Positions 1 through 8,838 of a stretch of 64,000 nucleotides of DNA are shown here, piece after piece (position 1 is the first letter of the stretch; the number at the start of each line of letters is the position of its first letter). The notes beneath the pieces are model-generated. The model worked only from the letters and a program-made list of their open reading frames with translations, did not search any database and was not told the DNA's origin. The translations under genes were made by a program, and so were the position numbers. The DNA is from Asparagopsis taxiformis. Its lineage: Eukaryota; Rhodophyta; Florideophyceae; Bonnemaisoniales; Bonnemaisoniaceae. The DNA lies in contig JALQPE010002267.1 in the NCBI GenBank assembly GCA_030407315.1, positions 54,777 to 118,776 of the forward strand, in the 5' to 3' direction.

Positions 1-185
1 CTACAACGTCATTGGGCCGTGTCTCACAACCCGTCATCCGCCACCCAACAACATCCGTTCAACTTGAAAGTTGTGAGTCACAACCATCATCTTCACCCAT
101 CGCCAACTCGTTCATGACACCGCCTATCCACCCATCCTTCTCATTTCCCGATTTCGCTTTCCCCTTGCGCAGAAGCACCATCACG

Positions 186-1040
186 ATGGGCAATTTCCTC
201 TCAAGTCCCGTCAAGGTGCTCAATTTCGCCAGTTCCAGCATCGCACGCGACACATCCGCATCCGCCGACATCGCCGCCCAGCTCAAGAAGCGCATCCAGT
301 TGCTCTATGTAAACTTCATATCCGCATCCGGCGTCGACTACGACGCAATGCGCAATAGCGCCGACTTTGCCGCCTTTGTGTCCGAGACGCGCCGTCTGCC
401 GTCGCTGGATGTGCTCGACGCGCTACCGGACGACGCGCACAAAATTGCCTTTTTCGTCAATTTGTACAACGCGTGCACATTGCATGCCGTCACAACGGTC
501 GGCGCGCCGCCGAACAGCTCCGTGCTTCGGCTGCTCTTCGCGATGATGGTCGGCTATGCGGTCGGTCCGTATCAACTGTCGCTCAACGACATGGAGAACG
601 GCATTCTACGCGCCAATCGTGGCGTGTCCATACTGCCGTCGCCGTTCTCCAAACGCGACCCGCGATTAGCGCTCGCCGTGGACACGCTCGATGCGCGCAT
701 TCACTTTGTGCTCAATTGCGCCGCGAACAGTTGCCCGCCCGTGCTGTTCCTCACGGCGGACAATTTGGAGGATTCGTTGCAGATTGCTACGCGTGGCTTT
801 CTAGCGAACCGGGATAACTTTAGTGTAGATGGCAAACAGATCGAGCTTTCGCAGATTTTCAATTGGTACAAACGTGACTTTGCGCCAGACGGCTCAGATC
901 GAGCGCTGTTGCAATTCGTACTCAAGAATGCTGATCCGACGCAGCAGTCCACCATCGCTCTCGCGAGATTACTAGAGCCAAAGGATGGTCAATTTTGCGT
1001 CACGTGGAAACCATACGATTGGAGCTTGAACAGTTCATAA
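186..1040 (+). CDS. DUF547-domain protein, possible N-myristoylated membrane-associated protein
   Basis: The 284-aa product carries the conserved features of DUF547: a segment ending in KIAFFVNLYNACTLHAV, a central IHFVLNCAANSCPP block and a C-terminal FNWYKRDF segment. Members occur in plants and bacteria; no reaction is established for the family. The frame is open further upstream (ATG at 12), but I prefer the ATG at 186: the protein then begins MGNFLSS, which fits the N-myristoylation pattern (Gly2, Ser6), and the 58 upstream residues look like translated leader. Myristoylation is an inference and there is no Cys near the N-terminus for a second lipid. It is followed on the same strand by the V-ATPase H gene after about 310 bp. 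Confidence 0.75.
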   Translation: MGNFLSSPVKVLNFASSSIARDTSASADIAAQLKKRIQLLYVNFISASGVDYDAMRNSADFAAFVSETRRLPSLDVLDALPDDAHKIAFFVNLYNACTLHAVTTVGAPPNSSVLRLLFAMMVGYAVGPYQLSLNDMENGILRANRGVSILPSPFSKRDPRLALAVDTLDARIHFVLNCAANSCPPVLFLTADNLEDSLQIATRGFLANRDNFSVDGKQIELSQIFNWYKRDFAPDGSDRALLQFVLKNADPTQQSTIALARLLEPKDGQFCVTWKPYDWSLNSS

Positions 1041-1350
1041 AGTGGGGCGATGCTCCGCGCGTAGACTCGATTCGTATTTATGCCAATAGACGACAATTTG
1101 TCGTTTGAGGGCTGCAAATTAAAATTCCATTTTTTTTTGGCATCCATCACTCTGGGTGCATCTGACTCTCTGAATCGCTCTACCGGCAACCGTCAGGTGG
1201 TATCTGTGCGCTGCTTTTACGCCGATATCTCTCGTTGCCCATCGTCCCCAATCCGCTTCTCCCGACCGAAGCCCAATCTTGAGTGCGCGTCTAGCCGCAT
1301 CGCCCATCGCTACCTCCAAAGATCCGTCCTAGTTCGCGCCCGCATGCACA
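1041..1350. other. Intergenic: 3' UTR of DUF547 gene and promoter of V-ATPase H gene
   Basis: There is no coding signal beyond short chance ORFs. It includes an AT-rich patch near 1116-1140 (a run of T) between the DUF547 stop and the first exon of the V-ATPase gene. No RNA gene was seen. Confidence 0.5.
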
Positions 1351-3115
1351 ATGGGTTTCTCCGATAGACCGTTGAGCTCATCGCCATGGACGGTACGCAA
1401 CAATACGCTCCCAATTTGCGCTGCATCATCGCACAATAGCTAACCACCCATTTTCAATCGCATGTGACGCCCCATTCATAGGTCGTTCTCCAGGGAACCC
1501 GTCTCAAGTACGAGGATGCAACCTTGCTCGATAAGCTTGAATACGCGCTTCGAATTGGAGCGTCCTCCGTTGAGCGCCATTTAAGCCAACCGGATGTCGT
1601 CAAAAATTTAGCGGTATGCAACACGCGCCCACTTACAAATTCAATACCATCGCATTGTCCATTCATCTTCATCGCGTACTGACCGTCCCAATTCAACTCC
1701 GCCTGGCGCAGTCCGCGCTCGCAGATACTGTGGCAAGTATTTCCAACGAAGATTCGCTCATTCGTGCCGGAAAACTTTTCGGCACCGTTGTTGAGTTTGT
1801 CTCCCCAACGAGCAACGAGTCGTTCTGTACCAATTTTCTGCAAGGCCTTTCCACCGACCTTTTCGCTCCATTCGTTGCCGTTTTGGCCAGTGAAAAGGAT
1901 GTCTCCTCTTGGTTTGCAGGTGCACTCGGTCGTATCCTTGGCCAAAAGTGTGTAATTGCTTTTGCAGACTCCATAGGTAGTTCTGATCTGCTAGAAGAAC
2001 AGCGTGTCAAGTATGTCACATACCTGTCGTCCACACTTGCTTCTATTACCGAGGATTGCGTAACGGCAAATATGGAGGGTGATGAAGAGGAAGAAACAGA
2101 GCATGTTGGGCCCTTGCCCACTGCTCCTGTCCCGTCTCTTTCCTCCAGCCTCTCCGTACCTGATTCAGCTGCTTCATCTCTTGGTTACATTCCCACTGTA
2201 TCCGGCATCTCCGGTGGTATGCCCTCACCGGGTTACGTTACCTCTGGTGACGAGCAACTCGGCCGCATTCTGTCCGGTCTTGCCATTTTCCTTTCCACCG
2301 ATGACAACCGTTTTCTGTTCTGCAAAACGCCATCTTCAGCGCCCGATGGAGGATACGGGCCGTCCAAGCTCGCCGGTTTGTTGGACAAGAACGTCGGTCT
2401 ACCTGTGCAAGTTTACTATCAGACAGTGTTTTGTCTATGGCTACTTTCGTTTGCCAGTCAACAAAACTCAACCTCCTCGGTCACCGAGTGCGTTTCAAAT
2501 GCTCTCGAGGAAGCTGCAGTGCCTCGTCGTTTGACTGCAGTTCTGCGTGAAGTGTGGGCAGAGAAAGTTGTTCGCATTTCTCTGGCGACTCTACGCAACA
2601 TAATGCAGATGTCGATAACTCTGCGAAAGGAAATGATCGGCGCCGGTCTCGTCGGAGCGTTGCAGTCGTTGTGCTTCAGAAGATGGAACGACGAGGACAT
2701 TCGTGACGATCTCGGCGTTTTAGCCGAAGCGCTGGAATCTGAACTGGCGTCGATGAGCAACTTTGATGTGTACCGCGCCGAAGTGTTGTCCGGTGCTCTG
2801 GAATGGACGCCGGCGCACAACGATGAGATGTTCTGGAGAGAAAATGTGGAGAAGCTTGAACGCAACCAACAGGAGGTGTTGCGATGCATGGTTCGTCTGC
2901 TACATGAATCGTCGAATACCATTGTTCTGGCGGTGGCGTGCAATGATCTAGCACAGTTTATCAAATTCCATCCGCGAGGTCGTGCGATCGCGCAATCGCT
3001 CGGCGTCAAGGCGCGCCTCATGGAACTGATGGTGTCGGGAGAAGGTGACGTTCGTCGCTACGCGCTCAACTGTGTACAAGTACTAATGATACGTTGGAAT
3101 CGACAGGAGTCATAG
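1351..3115 (+). CDS. VMA13: V-type proton ATPase subunit H, three exons
   Basis: Exons are 1351-1392, 1482-1613 and 1712-3115, giving about 525 aa of subunit H. This regulatory HEAT/armadillo-like subunit of the V1 sector couples V1 to Vo on vacuolar membranes. Exon 3 carries the family C-terminus: SNFDVYRAEVLSGALEW, FWRENVEKLE, DLAQFIKFHPRGRA and ending in VQVLMIRW. Exons 1-2 were added by hand. Exon 1 gives SPW and exon 2 continues with the first helices (family pattern PWxxY...LLxxxE), and all three junctions keep frame. Both introns (89 and 98 nt) are GT-AG with branch-like CTAAC (1440) and CTGAC (1679). An uninterrupted frame starts at an ATG at 1616, but that ATG lies inside intron 2 and would remove the N-terminus. 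Confidence 0.88.
1393..1481 (+). other. Spliceosomal intron 1 of V-ATPase H gene
   Basis: GTACGC donor and CATAG acceptor, 89 nt, phase 0, with CTAAC about 37 nt before the acceptor. Removal joins the SPWT end of exon 1 to VVLQGTRL of exon 2 in frame. Confidence 0.75.
1614..1711 (+). other. Spliceosomal intron 2 of V-ATPase H gene
   Basis: GTATGC donor and GCGCAG acceptor, 98 nt, phase 0, with TACTGAC about 28 nt upstream of the acceptor. The alternative AG at 1723-1724 would break the frame. Confidence 0.78.
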
Positions 3116-3324
3116 AGATACGGTTTTTCGCGTTTCAACTTGCAGTCGGCAAGCGGCAATGGAAAGTACACAGCAGTTTTAAGTGGCCTAACGTAAAGGT
3201 AAACATCTGCACGTCGAGAAAAGCTTGTGTGCAGAGAACAGTTGGGGTCAATTAGTATTAGTATGTACGCGTGTAAAATTCATTCATGCAGTTGGTTGTG
3301 TGTAGGATTAGATCGATCGAGCGC

Positions 3325-5073
3325 TCATGAATGCTTCTCTGTCGTCGTCGATCTGCGACGTATTCTCGAAACGGTGGTCCATCCGTTCTCCGAGTTGACC
3401 TGAGAGGACGGCTCATTCACATGCTCGTGCACGTCTGGTACACCATTGATATCCGCCTTGATGGGTGATGTATCATCCTGTTGAACGGGCTTGACAGCAC
3501 TGTCAGCCTTTGCCTTCTTACTTCGACGTTTGCGCGAAGCACTCTTCGTCTTTGGCTGATCATTCACTGCCGCATGCTCAGCGGTTGTACCGTTCATTCT
3601 GCGCTCGACAGGCGGCTCTTCTCGATGGCCGTTCGGAGTGTGACTAGGCGTCTCGTCAGCCACTACCGGCTTGGCGGTCTTTGGATGCGAAACAGAATCA
3701 TCCTTCTGTTTTCTGGCATAGATCTCCTCAATAATCTTGTCCGGAGAAGCACTGGAAGCACCGATAAAGGCTCCAATAGCACCCAAATAACCGTCGTGCT
3801 TGAGGAAAAGTGCTTGCATTTCTCCTTGCGACCAAAAGTCCACAGCATAAGAAATATCGGTGAGTGTGTACGGGTGGTTGCGAATAAAGTTGCCACCAAA
3901 GTAAATTCGGTGCAGATTGTGCACACGTGCATTGAGATAAGCGATCTGGCCGATATTGTACGACACCATTCGAAGAAGTGAAAGTGCAATGTCCTGCGGG
4001 CGGTACTGAGCACCAATATAAGTGGAGACGGTCGGTTTGCACAGACCATCGCTCAAACCGAGCAGCTGCAGTACGGTGCCGATCAGAGGGACAGCGAGTA
4101 GAACGGCGATCCACAGTTCCAAGGTTCCAGAAATGGCACGAATAAGACGATCGTTGAGCATGGAAAGTGACGACGTCTGGGTGCGAGAGTAATCCTTGCG
4201 CATCGTAGACTTGCCGAAAGAGGCGGCAATAACACTGGAGTCGAGGCCCAAATTAGCATACGAGCCGCCATAAATGTCGCCGACAAGCATGTCGACATTC
4301 TTGTTGTCGCCTTCTTTGGTGAGCTCAATGACTTGGTCAAAGGTGGAGCAATCGAGCAGCATACGAGCGAGTCCCCAAAAGGTGCCGCCACCGAGGGAGG
4401 ACCCACTGACACGTTCGAAAACTGCATGATCGGTAACTTTCACAATCGAAACACCGCTTCCAATGTTGACGAGCAGATAGGGGAAGGGGTGATTGTTAGT
4501 TTTAACAAAATTGCGCGAAGCTGCGAGCGGACTCATGGGCGGTGTGACACGCTGTTGCTGGGCGGACACCACATAAACCTCTTTCTGAACGGTGGTGAGG
4601 AGAAAGTTGAGGCCGGCAACGGTGCATGCCATTTCGTCGAGATGGGCGAGTTTGACGCCGATTTGATGGCTGAAAGTGGCGTCGAATTTGAATGAGCCGC
4701 CGCCGGTGGCACGAATGAGGGTGTGGCTTTGGTTTTGATCTGCGGTGTTGACCCAGTGCTGACGGATGAATCGGAGGAGTTCGTGGATGTTGCGTGTTTC
4801 AAATGCGAAAAAGTGGAGCGTGCCGCGCAACTGGGGAACGTGCACGGAGAGAGCGGTGGTGGGCATCGCGGAGACACGGTGGATGACGAGGGGCGGGGAG
4901 GTAGTGTGGGTGCCATAGGGCTGGAGATAGAGGAGTTTGGCGAGACTGCCGCCGATATCGAGGGCGAGCGCATTGGATTCGGCGAGGAGATTGACGCGGG
5001 ACAGAACGGCGAGAGCGGTGTCGACTTGGACGAGCTCTTGATCGCGGGAATGGGAGGGCAGAGGTTGAGACAT
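3325..5073 (-). CDS. Eukaryotic-type pantothenate kinase (type II PanK)
   Basis: The 582-aa protein phosphorylates pantothenate in the first committed step of coenzyme A synthesis. Visible in order are the N-terminal ATP-binding ALDIGGSLAKLLYL, RATGGGSFKF, HLDEMACTVAGLNFLL with the expected catalytic Glu, INIGSGVSI-like NIGSGVSIVKV, GSSLGGGTFWGLARML and GDIYGGSYANLGL, followed by FGGNFIRNHPYT. The first in-frame ATG (5379) would add 102 residues overlapping the divergent neighbour. I chose the ATG at 5073 (MSQPLPSH), close to the start of the conserved domain. About 130 extra C-terminal residues are low-complexity and Lys/Arg-rich (RKRRSKKAK), resembling a nuclear localisation signal. Known family: eukaryotic PANK1-4. 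The tail function is unknown. Confidence 0.9.
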   Translation of the reverse strand: MSQPLPSHSRDQELVQVDTALAVLSRVNLLAESNALALDIGGSLAKLLYLQPYGTHTTSPPLVIHRVSAMPTTALSVHVPQLRGTLHFFAFETRNIHELLRFIRQHWVNTADQNQSHTLIRATGGGSFKFDATFSHQIGVKLAHLDEMACTVAGLNFLLTTVQKEVYVVSAQQQRVTPPMSPLAASRNFVKTNNHPFPYLLVNIGSGVSIVKVTDHAVFERVSGSSLGGGTFWGLARMLLDCSTFDQVIELTKEGDNKNVDMLVGDIYGGSYANLGLDSSVIAASFGKSTMRKDYSRTQTSSLSMLNDRLIRAISGTLELWIAVLLAVPLIGTVLQLLGLSDGLCKPTVSTYIGAQYRPQDIALSLLRMVSYNIGQIAYLNARVHNLHRIYFGGNFIRNHPYTLTDISYAVDFWSQGEMQALFLKHDGYLGAIGAFIGASSASPDKIIEEIYARKQKDDSVSHPKTAKPVVADETPSHTPNGHREEPPVERRMNGTTAEHAAVNDQPKTKSASRKRRSKKAKADSAVKPVQQDDTSPIKADINGVPDVHEHVNEPSSQVNSENGWTTVSRIRRRSTTTEKHS

Positions 5074-5396
5074 ATTGACGGGAGCGAGGTGGAGATTGAG
5101 TGATTGGCGCGGCAATGGGCGGCAAGTTAAAGGGGTTAGCGGTAGTAGAGCGGGATGTATGTTGAGGTTTGGTGGGAATGTTATTATGAAGGGCGAGTGA
5201 ATGAGGTGAAAGGTCCAAGTGGCAAACACGGATTGGACAAGGTAATGATTGCGTGTTGTGCGTATGAAATGATACGTAATACTGTAATGAATTGGCGAGC
5301 GTATGTCGTTGCAACGAATAGACAAACGGGCACAAAGTGGAAGCGACGGCAGCGTGGCGCGGGCGCGGCGCGGCGCCAATCAGCGTCATCATCGAC
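5074..5396. promoter_or_regulatory. Bidirectional promoter region between PanK and NDUFAF7-like genes
   Basis: This 323-bp gap separates two divergent ATGs, so both promoters and 5' UTRs must lie here. A CCAAT box is present at 5376-5380 within a GC-rich patch (about 5350-5380). No TATA box is obvious. Confidence 0.5.
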
Positions 5397-6617
5397 ATGC
5401 AATGCAACTCAGCGCGCTGGCGGCAACTATGGCACGCGGCAAGCAATGTGCTGCGTCGATGTCACACGGGCACATCATCATCAGCGGGTGCAACAGCGCT
5501 GGAGGCGCAGCTAGTGAAGCGCATCCGTTTCAACGGGCCGATGACGGTAGCATCGTACATGCGCGAATGTCTGACACATCCGCAGCACGGCTACTACACG
5601 ACGCGACCGACGATCTTCGGGGCGTCTGGGGACTTTATCACGGCGCCACAAATCTCGCCTGTATTCGGCGAACTGATCGGGGTATGGATCGCGCACCAAC
5701 TGCAACAACAGGACGCGCGCCCGTTCCGTCTGGCCGAACTAGGACCTGGCGACGGACGATTACTATGCGACATTATGCGCACATTAACACGTCTCTCCGC
5801 ACGACCGGTCGGCATCTCGCTACTCGAAGCGAGCGCGCCACTACGCAAACAACAAGCGCAAGTACTGGCGGCTCACGACCTGCCCGTCAAGTGGTGCTCG
5901 TCAATCGACGCCATGCTATCGGATGACACGCGACACATGATCGTTGCGCAGGAATTTCTCGACGCGCTACCGGTACACGTGTTCCAACGGGAGAGCGTGG
6001 ACGCGCCGTGGCGCGAACGACTCGTGGACGTGGACCGAAGCGATGCGTTGCAATTTGTGGCGGCCAAGTCGTCGACGAGCGCGATAGCGCTGTTGGATTC
6101 GGTGCGATGCGCGGGGCGTGTGGCGGAGATTTGTGCCGACGCGTTGGCGATCGTCGAGACGATCGGTATGCATGTCGGTCGACATGGCGGCGCGTTTCTC
6201 GTCGTCGATTATGGCCGCGAAATGATCCAACATGACACTTTGCGTGGCGTCGCCGCGCATCGTGTCGTGCATGCGTTATGGCGGGCGGGCGAGATCGACG
6301 TCACGGCAGATGTGAATTTCGGCCATTTGCGGCAGATTGCGCAACGTAACAAGACGATTCGATTTGTGGGCAGCGTGAGTCAACGACAGTTTCTGCTACG
6401 CATGGGCGCGGCGCAACGGTTTCGACGATTGGCGTATAGTGTTGTGCAGCGTGCGCGTGACGACACTTGGACAGACGATAAAATCGATGCGCATTTAGCG
6501 CAGTTGCAGGCCGATTATGATCGATTGGTTGCCACCGATGGCGACGCTATGGGCCAATTGTATCGTGTAGCGGCAATTTGTCCCAAATATATCCAAAATA
6601 TTGCCGGGTTTTCCTGA
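5397..6617 (+). CDS. NDUFAF7/MidA-family protein arginine methyltransferase, mitochondrial complex I assembly
   Basis: The protein is a SAM-dependent methyltransferase of the DUF185/NDUFAF7 family. In animals NDUFAF7 dimethylates an arginine of NDUFS2 during early complex I assembly in the matrix. Diagnostic blocks are FNGPMTVASYMRECLTHPQHGYY, GDFITAPQISPVFGELIGVWI and the SAM loop LAELGPGDGRLLCDIMR, then IVAQEFLDALPVHVFQ. A start at 5397 gives 406 aa beginning MQCNSARWRQLWHAASNVLRR, an amphipathic Arg-rich mitochondrial presequence. The frame is open to an ATG at 5337, which would add 20 residues and spoil this signal. It is divergent from the PanK gene. Confidence 0.88.
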   Translation: MQCNSARWRQLWHAASNVLRRCHTGTSSSAGATALEAQLVKRIRFNGPMTVASYMRECLTHPQHGYYTTRPTIFGASGDFITAPQISPVFGELIGVWIAHQLQQQDARPFRLAELGPGDGRLLCDIMRTLTRLSARPVGISLLEASAPLRKQQAQVLAAHDLPVKWCSSIDAMLSDDTRHMIVAQEFLDALPVHVFQRESVDAPWRERLVDVDRSDALQFVAAKSSTSAIALLDSVRCAGRVAEICADALAIVETIGMHVGRHGGAFLVVDYGREMIQHDTLRGVAAHRVVHALWRAGEIDVTADVNFGHLRQIAQRNKTIRFVGSVSQRQFLLRMGAAQRFRRLAYSVVQRARDDTWTDDKIDAHLAQLQADYDRLVATDGDAMGQLYRVAAICPKYIQNIAGFS

Positions 6618-6787
6618 AAATAAACTCGACACGCGCATCGCTCGCAAGAGGCGCCAGCCGTTGCACGCACCGTAGCATTGCATCGAGTCATCACTCAAGC
6701 CGCCACCCATCCCATCCCATCCATTCATTATAATGCGCCCAATTTCCCCATCACCATGCCCGACCAACGATCCGCACCGTCCCCACC

Positions 6788-8482
6788 ATGCGTCGCAAAC
6801 CCCTCTCCTCCCCCGATCCCCATCCATGGTGGACCCCGACCGACGCCGCCCCGCGCCCGCGCAAGGCCCATCCGCGCGCGCCCTTCTCCGCCATGGACTT
6901 TGCCATGCAGTTCCGCTGGATCCTCATCATCCCCCTCGTGCTCCCGCTCTCCTTCCTCTGGGCTCGATTCCACCAATTCCGCGTCTGGTTGGACGCCCTT
7001 CGTCGCGGCCCCGCCACAATCGCCAAGCACAATCAGCGTGTCCAGCGCGTCTGTCGCCAAATCGCCGCCCGCGATCCCGATTCCGACGCCCTCATCTGCA
7101 CCGCCCGCCCCTCCTTCTGGTCCGTCACCACCCGCGATTCCGCGTACAAGCGCCGCGCTTTCCCCGTCGATCTCGCCGATCTCGCCGACATCGTGCACGT
7201 CGATCTCGACGCCATGACCGTGCGCATGGAGCCCTACGTGGATATGGGCCATGTCACCGCAACCTTGCTCAAATTGGGCGTCTGTCTACCCGTCGTGCCC
7301 GAGTATGATGATCTCACCGTTGGCGGACTCGTGTGCGGATACGGCATCGAGGGCTCCAGTCACAAGTATGGGCTCTTCTACGATCAAGTGCTGTCTATGG
7401 AAGTCGTGCTTGCGGACGGTTCCTTGGTGCGCGCGACCAGGGATAATGAACATAGAGATTTGTTCTTTGCTTTGCCATGGTCGTATGGCGCGATTGGAAT
7501 GTTGGTCGGTGTGGAAATGAATCTGATTCGTGTCAAGCCATATATGAAAGTCACTTATTACCCCGTCGCGGGTACTATACAGCAGATGTGCCAAAGTTGG
7601 CAGCGCTTTCTCGTGCCCACCGACCGTCCGTGGGCAGAGTATGTCGAGGGGATTATTTACAGCTCCGATCGTGGCGTTATTATGACTGCTGATTATGCGG
7701 ATGAAGCCGAAGCGCTGGCGTCCGGAAAGCTGAATGATATGGGTTGGTGGTTTAAACCCTGGTTTCACAAGCATGTGAAGGAGGCCGTCCTGGATCGCAC
7801 AGTTGACGGCGCTCCCGTTGTTGAATATGTCCCGACGCGAGCGTATTATCATCGTCACACCAGAAGTCTGTACTGGGAAGCTGATTTGCTGGTGCCGATG
7901 GGCAATCATCCGATGTTTCGCTGGTTGCTCGGCTGGTTGATGCCGCCGCGCGTCAGTTTTCTAAAGCTCACCATGGTGCCCAAAATGGTGGAGTATTACA
8001 ACTCACGATTCGTCGCTCAAGATATTCTGGTGCCATTGCACAAGACGGCCGATTGTATGGAGTTTCTTCATGATGAGTACGATATCTACCCGTTGTGGCT
8101 GTGTCCACATCGCATATTTAAGACGCGCATGGGCACCATGCTCGATTGTGAGCAGGGGTACGACGAGGAACCGCTGGCTCAGGGTGACACGCCCGAGGCG
8201 CAGATGTACACCGACCTGGGCATTTGGTACACACCGGGGCACATTTTGCACGGAGAACAGTTTGATGCGGCGCAAGCGAGTGATAACATGGAAAAATGGC
8301 TTATCGATAACAATGGATATCAAACGTTGTATGCGATTACAGAACTTACAGAAAAGAATTTCTGGACCATGTTTGATAAGACGTTGTATCAGAAGTGTCG
8401 CGAAAAGTATGGTGCCATTGGCAAGTTTATGGATGTGTACTATAAAGTTGGCAAGAGAAAGTTGGAAAAGAAGAGCAAGTAA
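6788..8482 (+). CDS. DHCR24: Delta24-sterol reductase (DHCR24/DIM-DWF1 family)
   Basis: This 564-aa FAD-dependent oxidoreductase reduces the sterol side-chain C24 double bond, in the ER membrane. A hydrophobic segment (about residues 40-60) is followed by the FAD_binding_4 domain with PVVPEYDDLTVGGLVCGYGIEGSSHKYGLF split here as PEYDDLTVGGL and GIEGSSHKYGLF, ADGSLVRAT and PWSYGAIGMLVG. The C-terminal half keeps YYHRHTRSLYWE, GWLMPPRVSFLKLT and YPLWLCP of animal and plant homologues. The ATG at 6788 has a strong CCACC context. The protein is slightly longer than human DHCR24 because of a Pro/Arg-rich N-terminus. It fits cholesterol-type sterols in red algae. Confidence 0.94.
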   Translation: MRRKPLSSPDPHPWWTPTDAAPRPRKAHPRAPFSAMDFAMQFRWILIIPLVLPLSFLWARFHQFRVWLDALRRGPATIAKHNQRVQRVCRQIAARDPDSDALICTARPSFWSVTTRDSAYKRRAFPVDLADLADIVHVDLDAMTVRMEPYVDMGHVTATLLKLGVCLPVVPEYDDLTVGGLVCGYGIEGSSHKYGLFYDQVLSMEVVLADGSLVRATRDNEHRDLFFALPWSYGAIGMLVGVEMNLIRVKPYMKVTYYPVAGTIQQMCQSWQRFLVPTDRPWAEYVEGIIYSSDRGVIMTADYADEAEALASGKLNDMGWWFKPWFHKHVKEAVLDRTVDGAPVVEYVPTRAYYHRHTRSLYWEADLLVPMGNHPMFRWLLGWLMPPRVSFLKLTMVPKMVEYYNSRFVAQDILVPLHKTADCMEFLHDEYDIYPLWLCPHRIFKTRMGTMLDCEQGYDEEPLAQGDTPEAQMYTDLGIWYTPGHILHGEQFDAAQASDNMEKWLIDNNGYQTLYAITELTEKNFWTMFDKTLYQKCREKYGAIGKFMDVYYKVGKRKLEKKSK

Positions 8483-8838
8483 AGAGCAGGTGCATAGAAG
8501 AGCATGATTCGCTTTTATATATCCATGTAGTTTTTGGCTTGCCACATCACATCCTCGAATGCGGCACGTCTCTTCCACGATAAAGACTTCCAGCCGCCCA
8601 CAGTATATATCTAACCAGTTAAGCAATTAGGATCTACTCTCTTTTCTGCATGCCCGAGACATCTCAAGCTCTATTGATCTACTACAGATAGACACACAAG
8701 ACGTTTGCAGCGAGGCAGAACCATTTTCTCTCCAAAAACCTGTCGGCTCTTACATAGACATTCGAAACCTTGCGCTATACAGATTATGCCGTCGGCCGAC
8801 CCCACATGACAACATCATCATCATACCGATTGATTGCA
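8483..8838. other. Convergent intergenic region (3' UTRs)
   Basis: This region lies between the stop codons of the sterol reductase (+) and the PP2A scaffold (-). No ORF or RNA gene is supportable and it should hold both polyadenylation sites. Confidence 0.5.

Noticed and set aside
1616..1711. Open frame giving an alternative N-terminus of V-ATPase H
   Set aside because: The segment is a GT-AG intron; removing it and adding two upstream exons recovers the conserved N-terminus.
4799..5446. 215-codon minus-strand ORF overlapping PanK
   Set aside because: Pro/Arg/His-rich shadow of the PanK gene in another frame with no domain.
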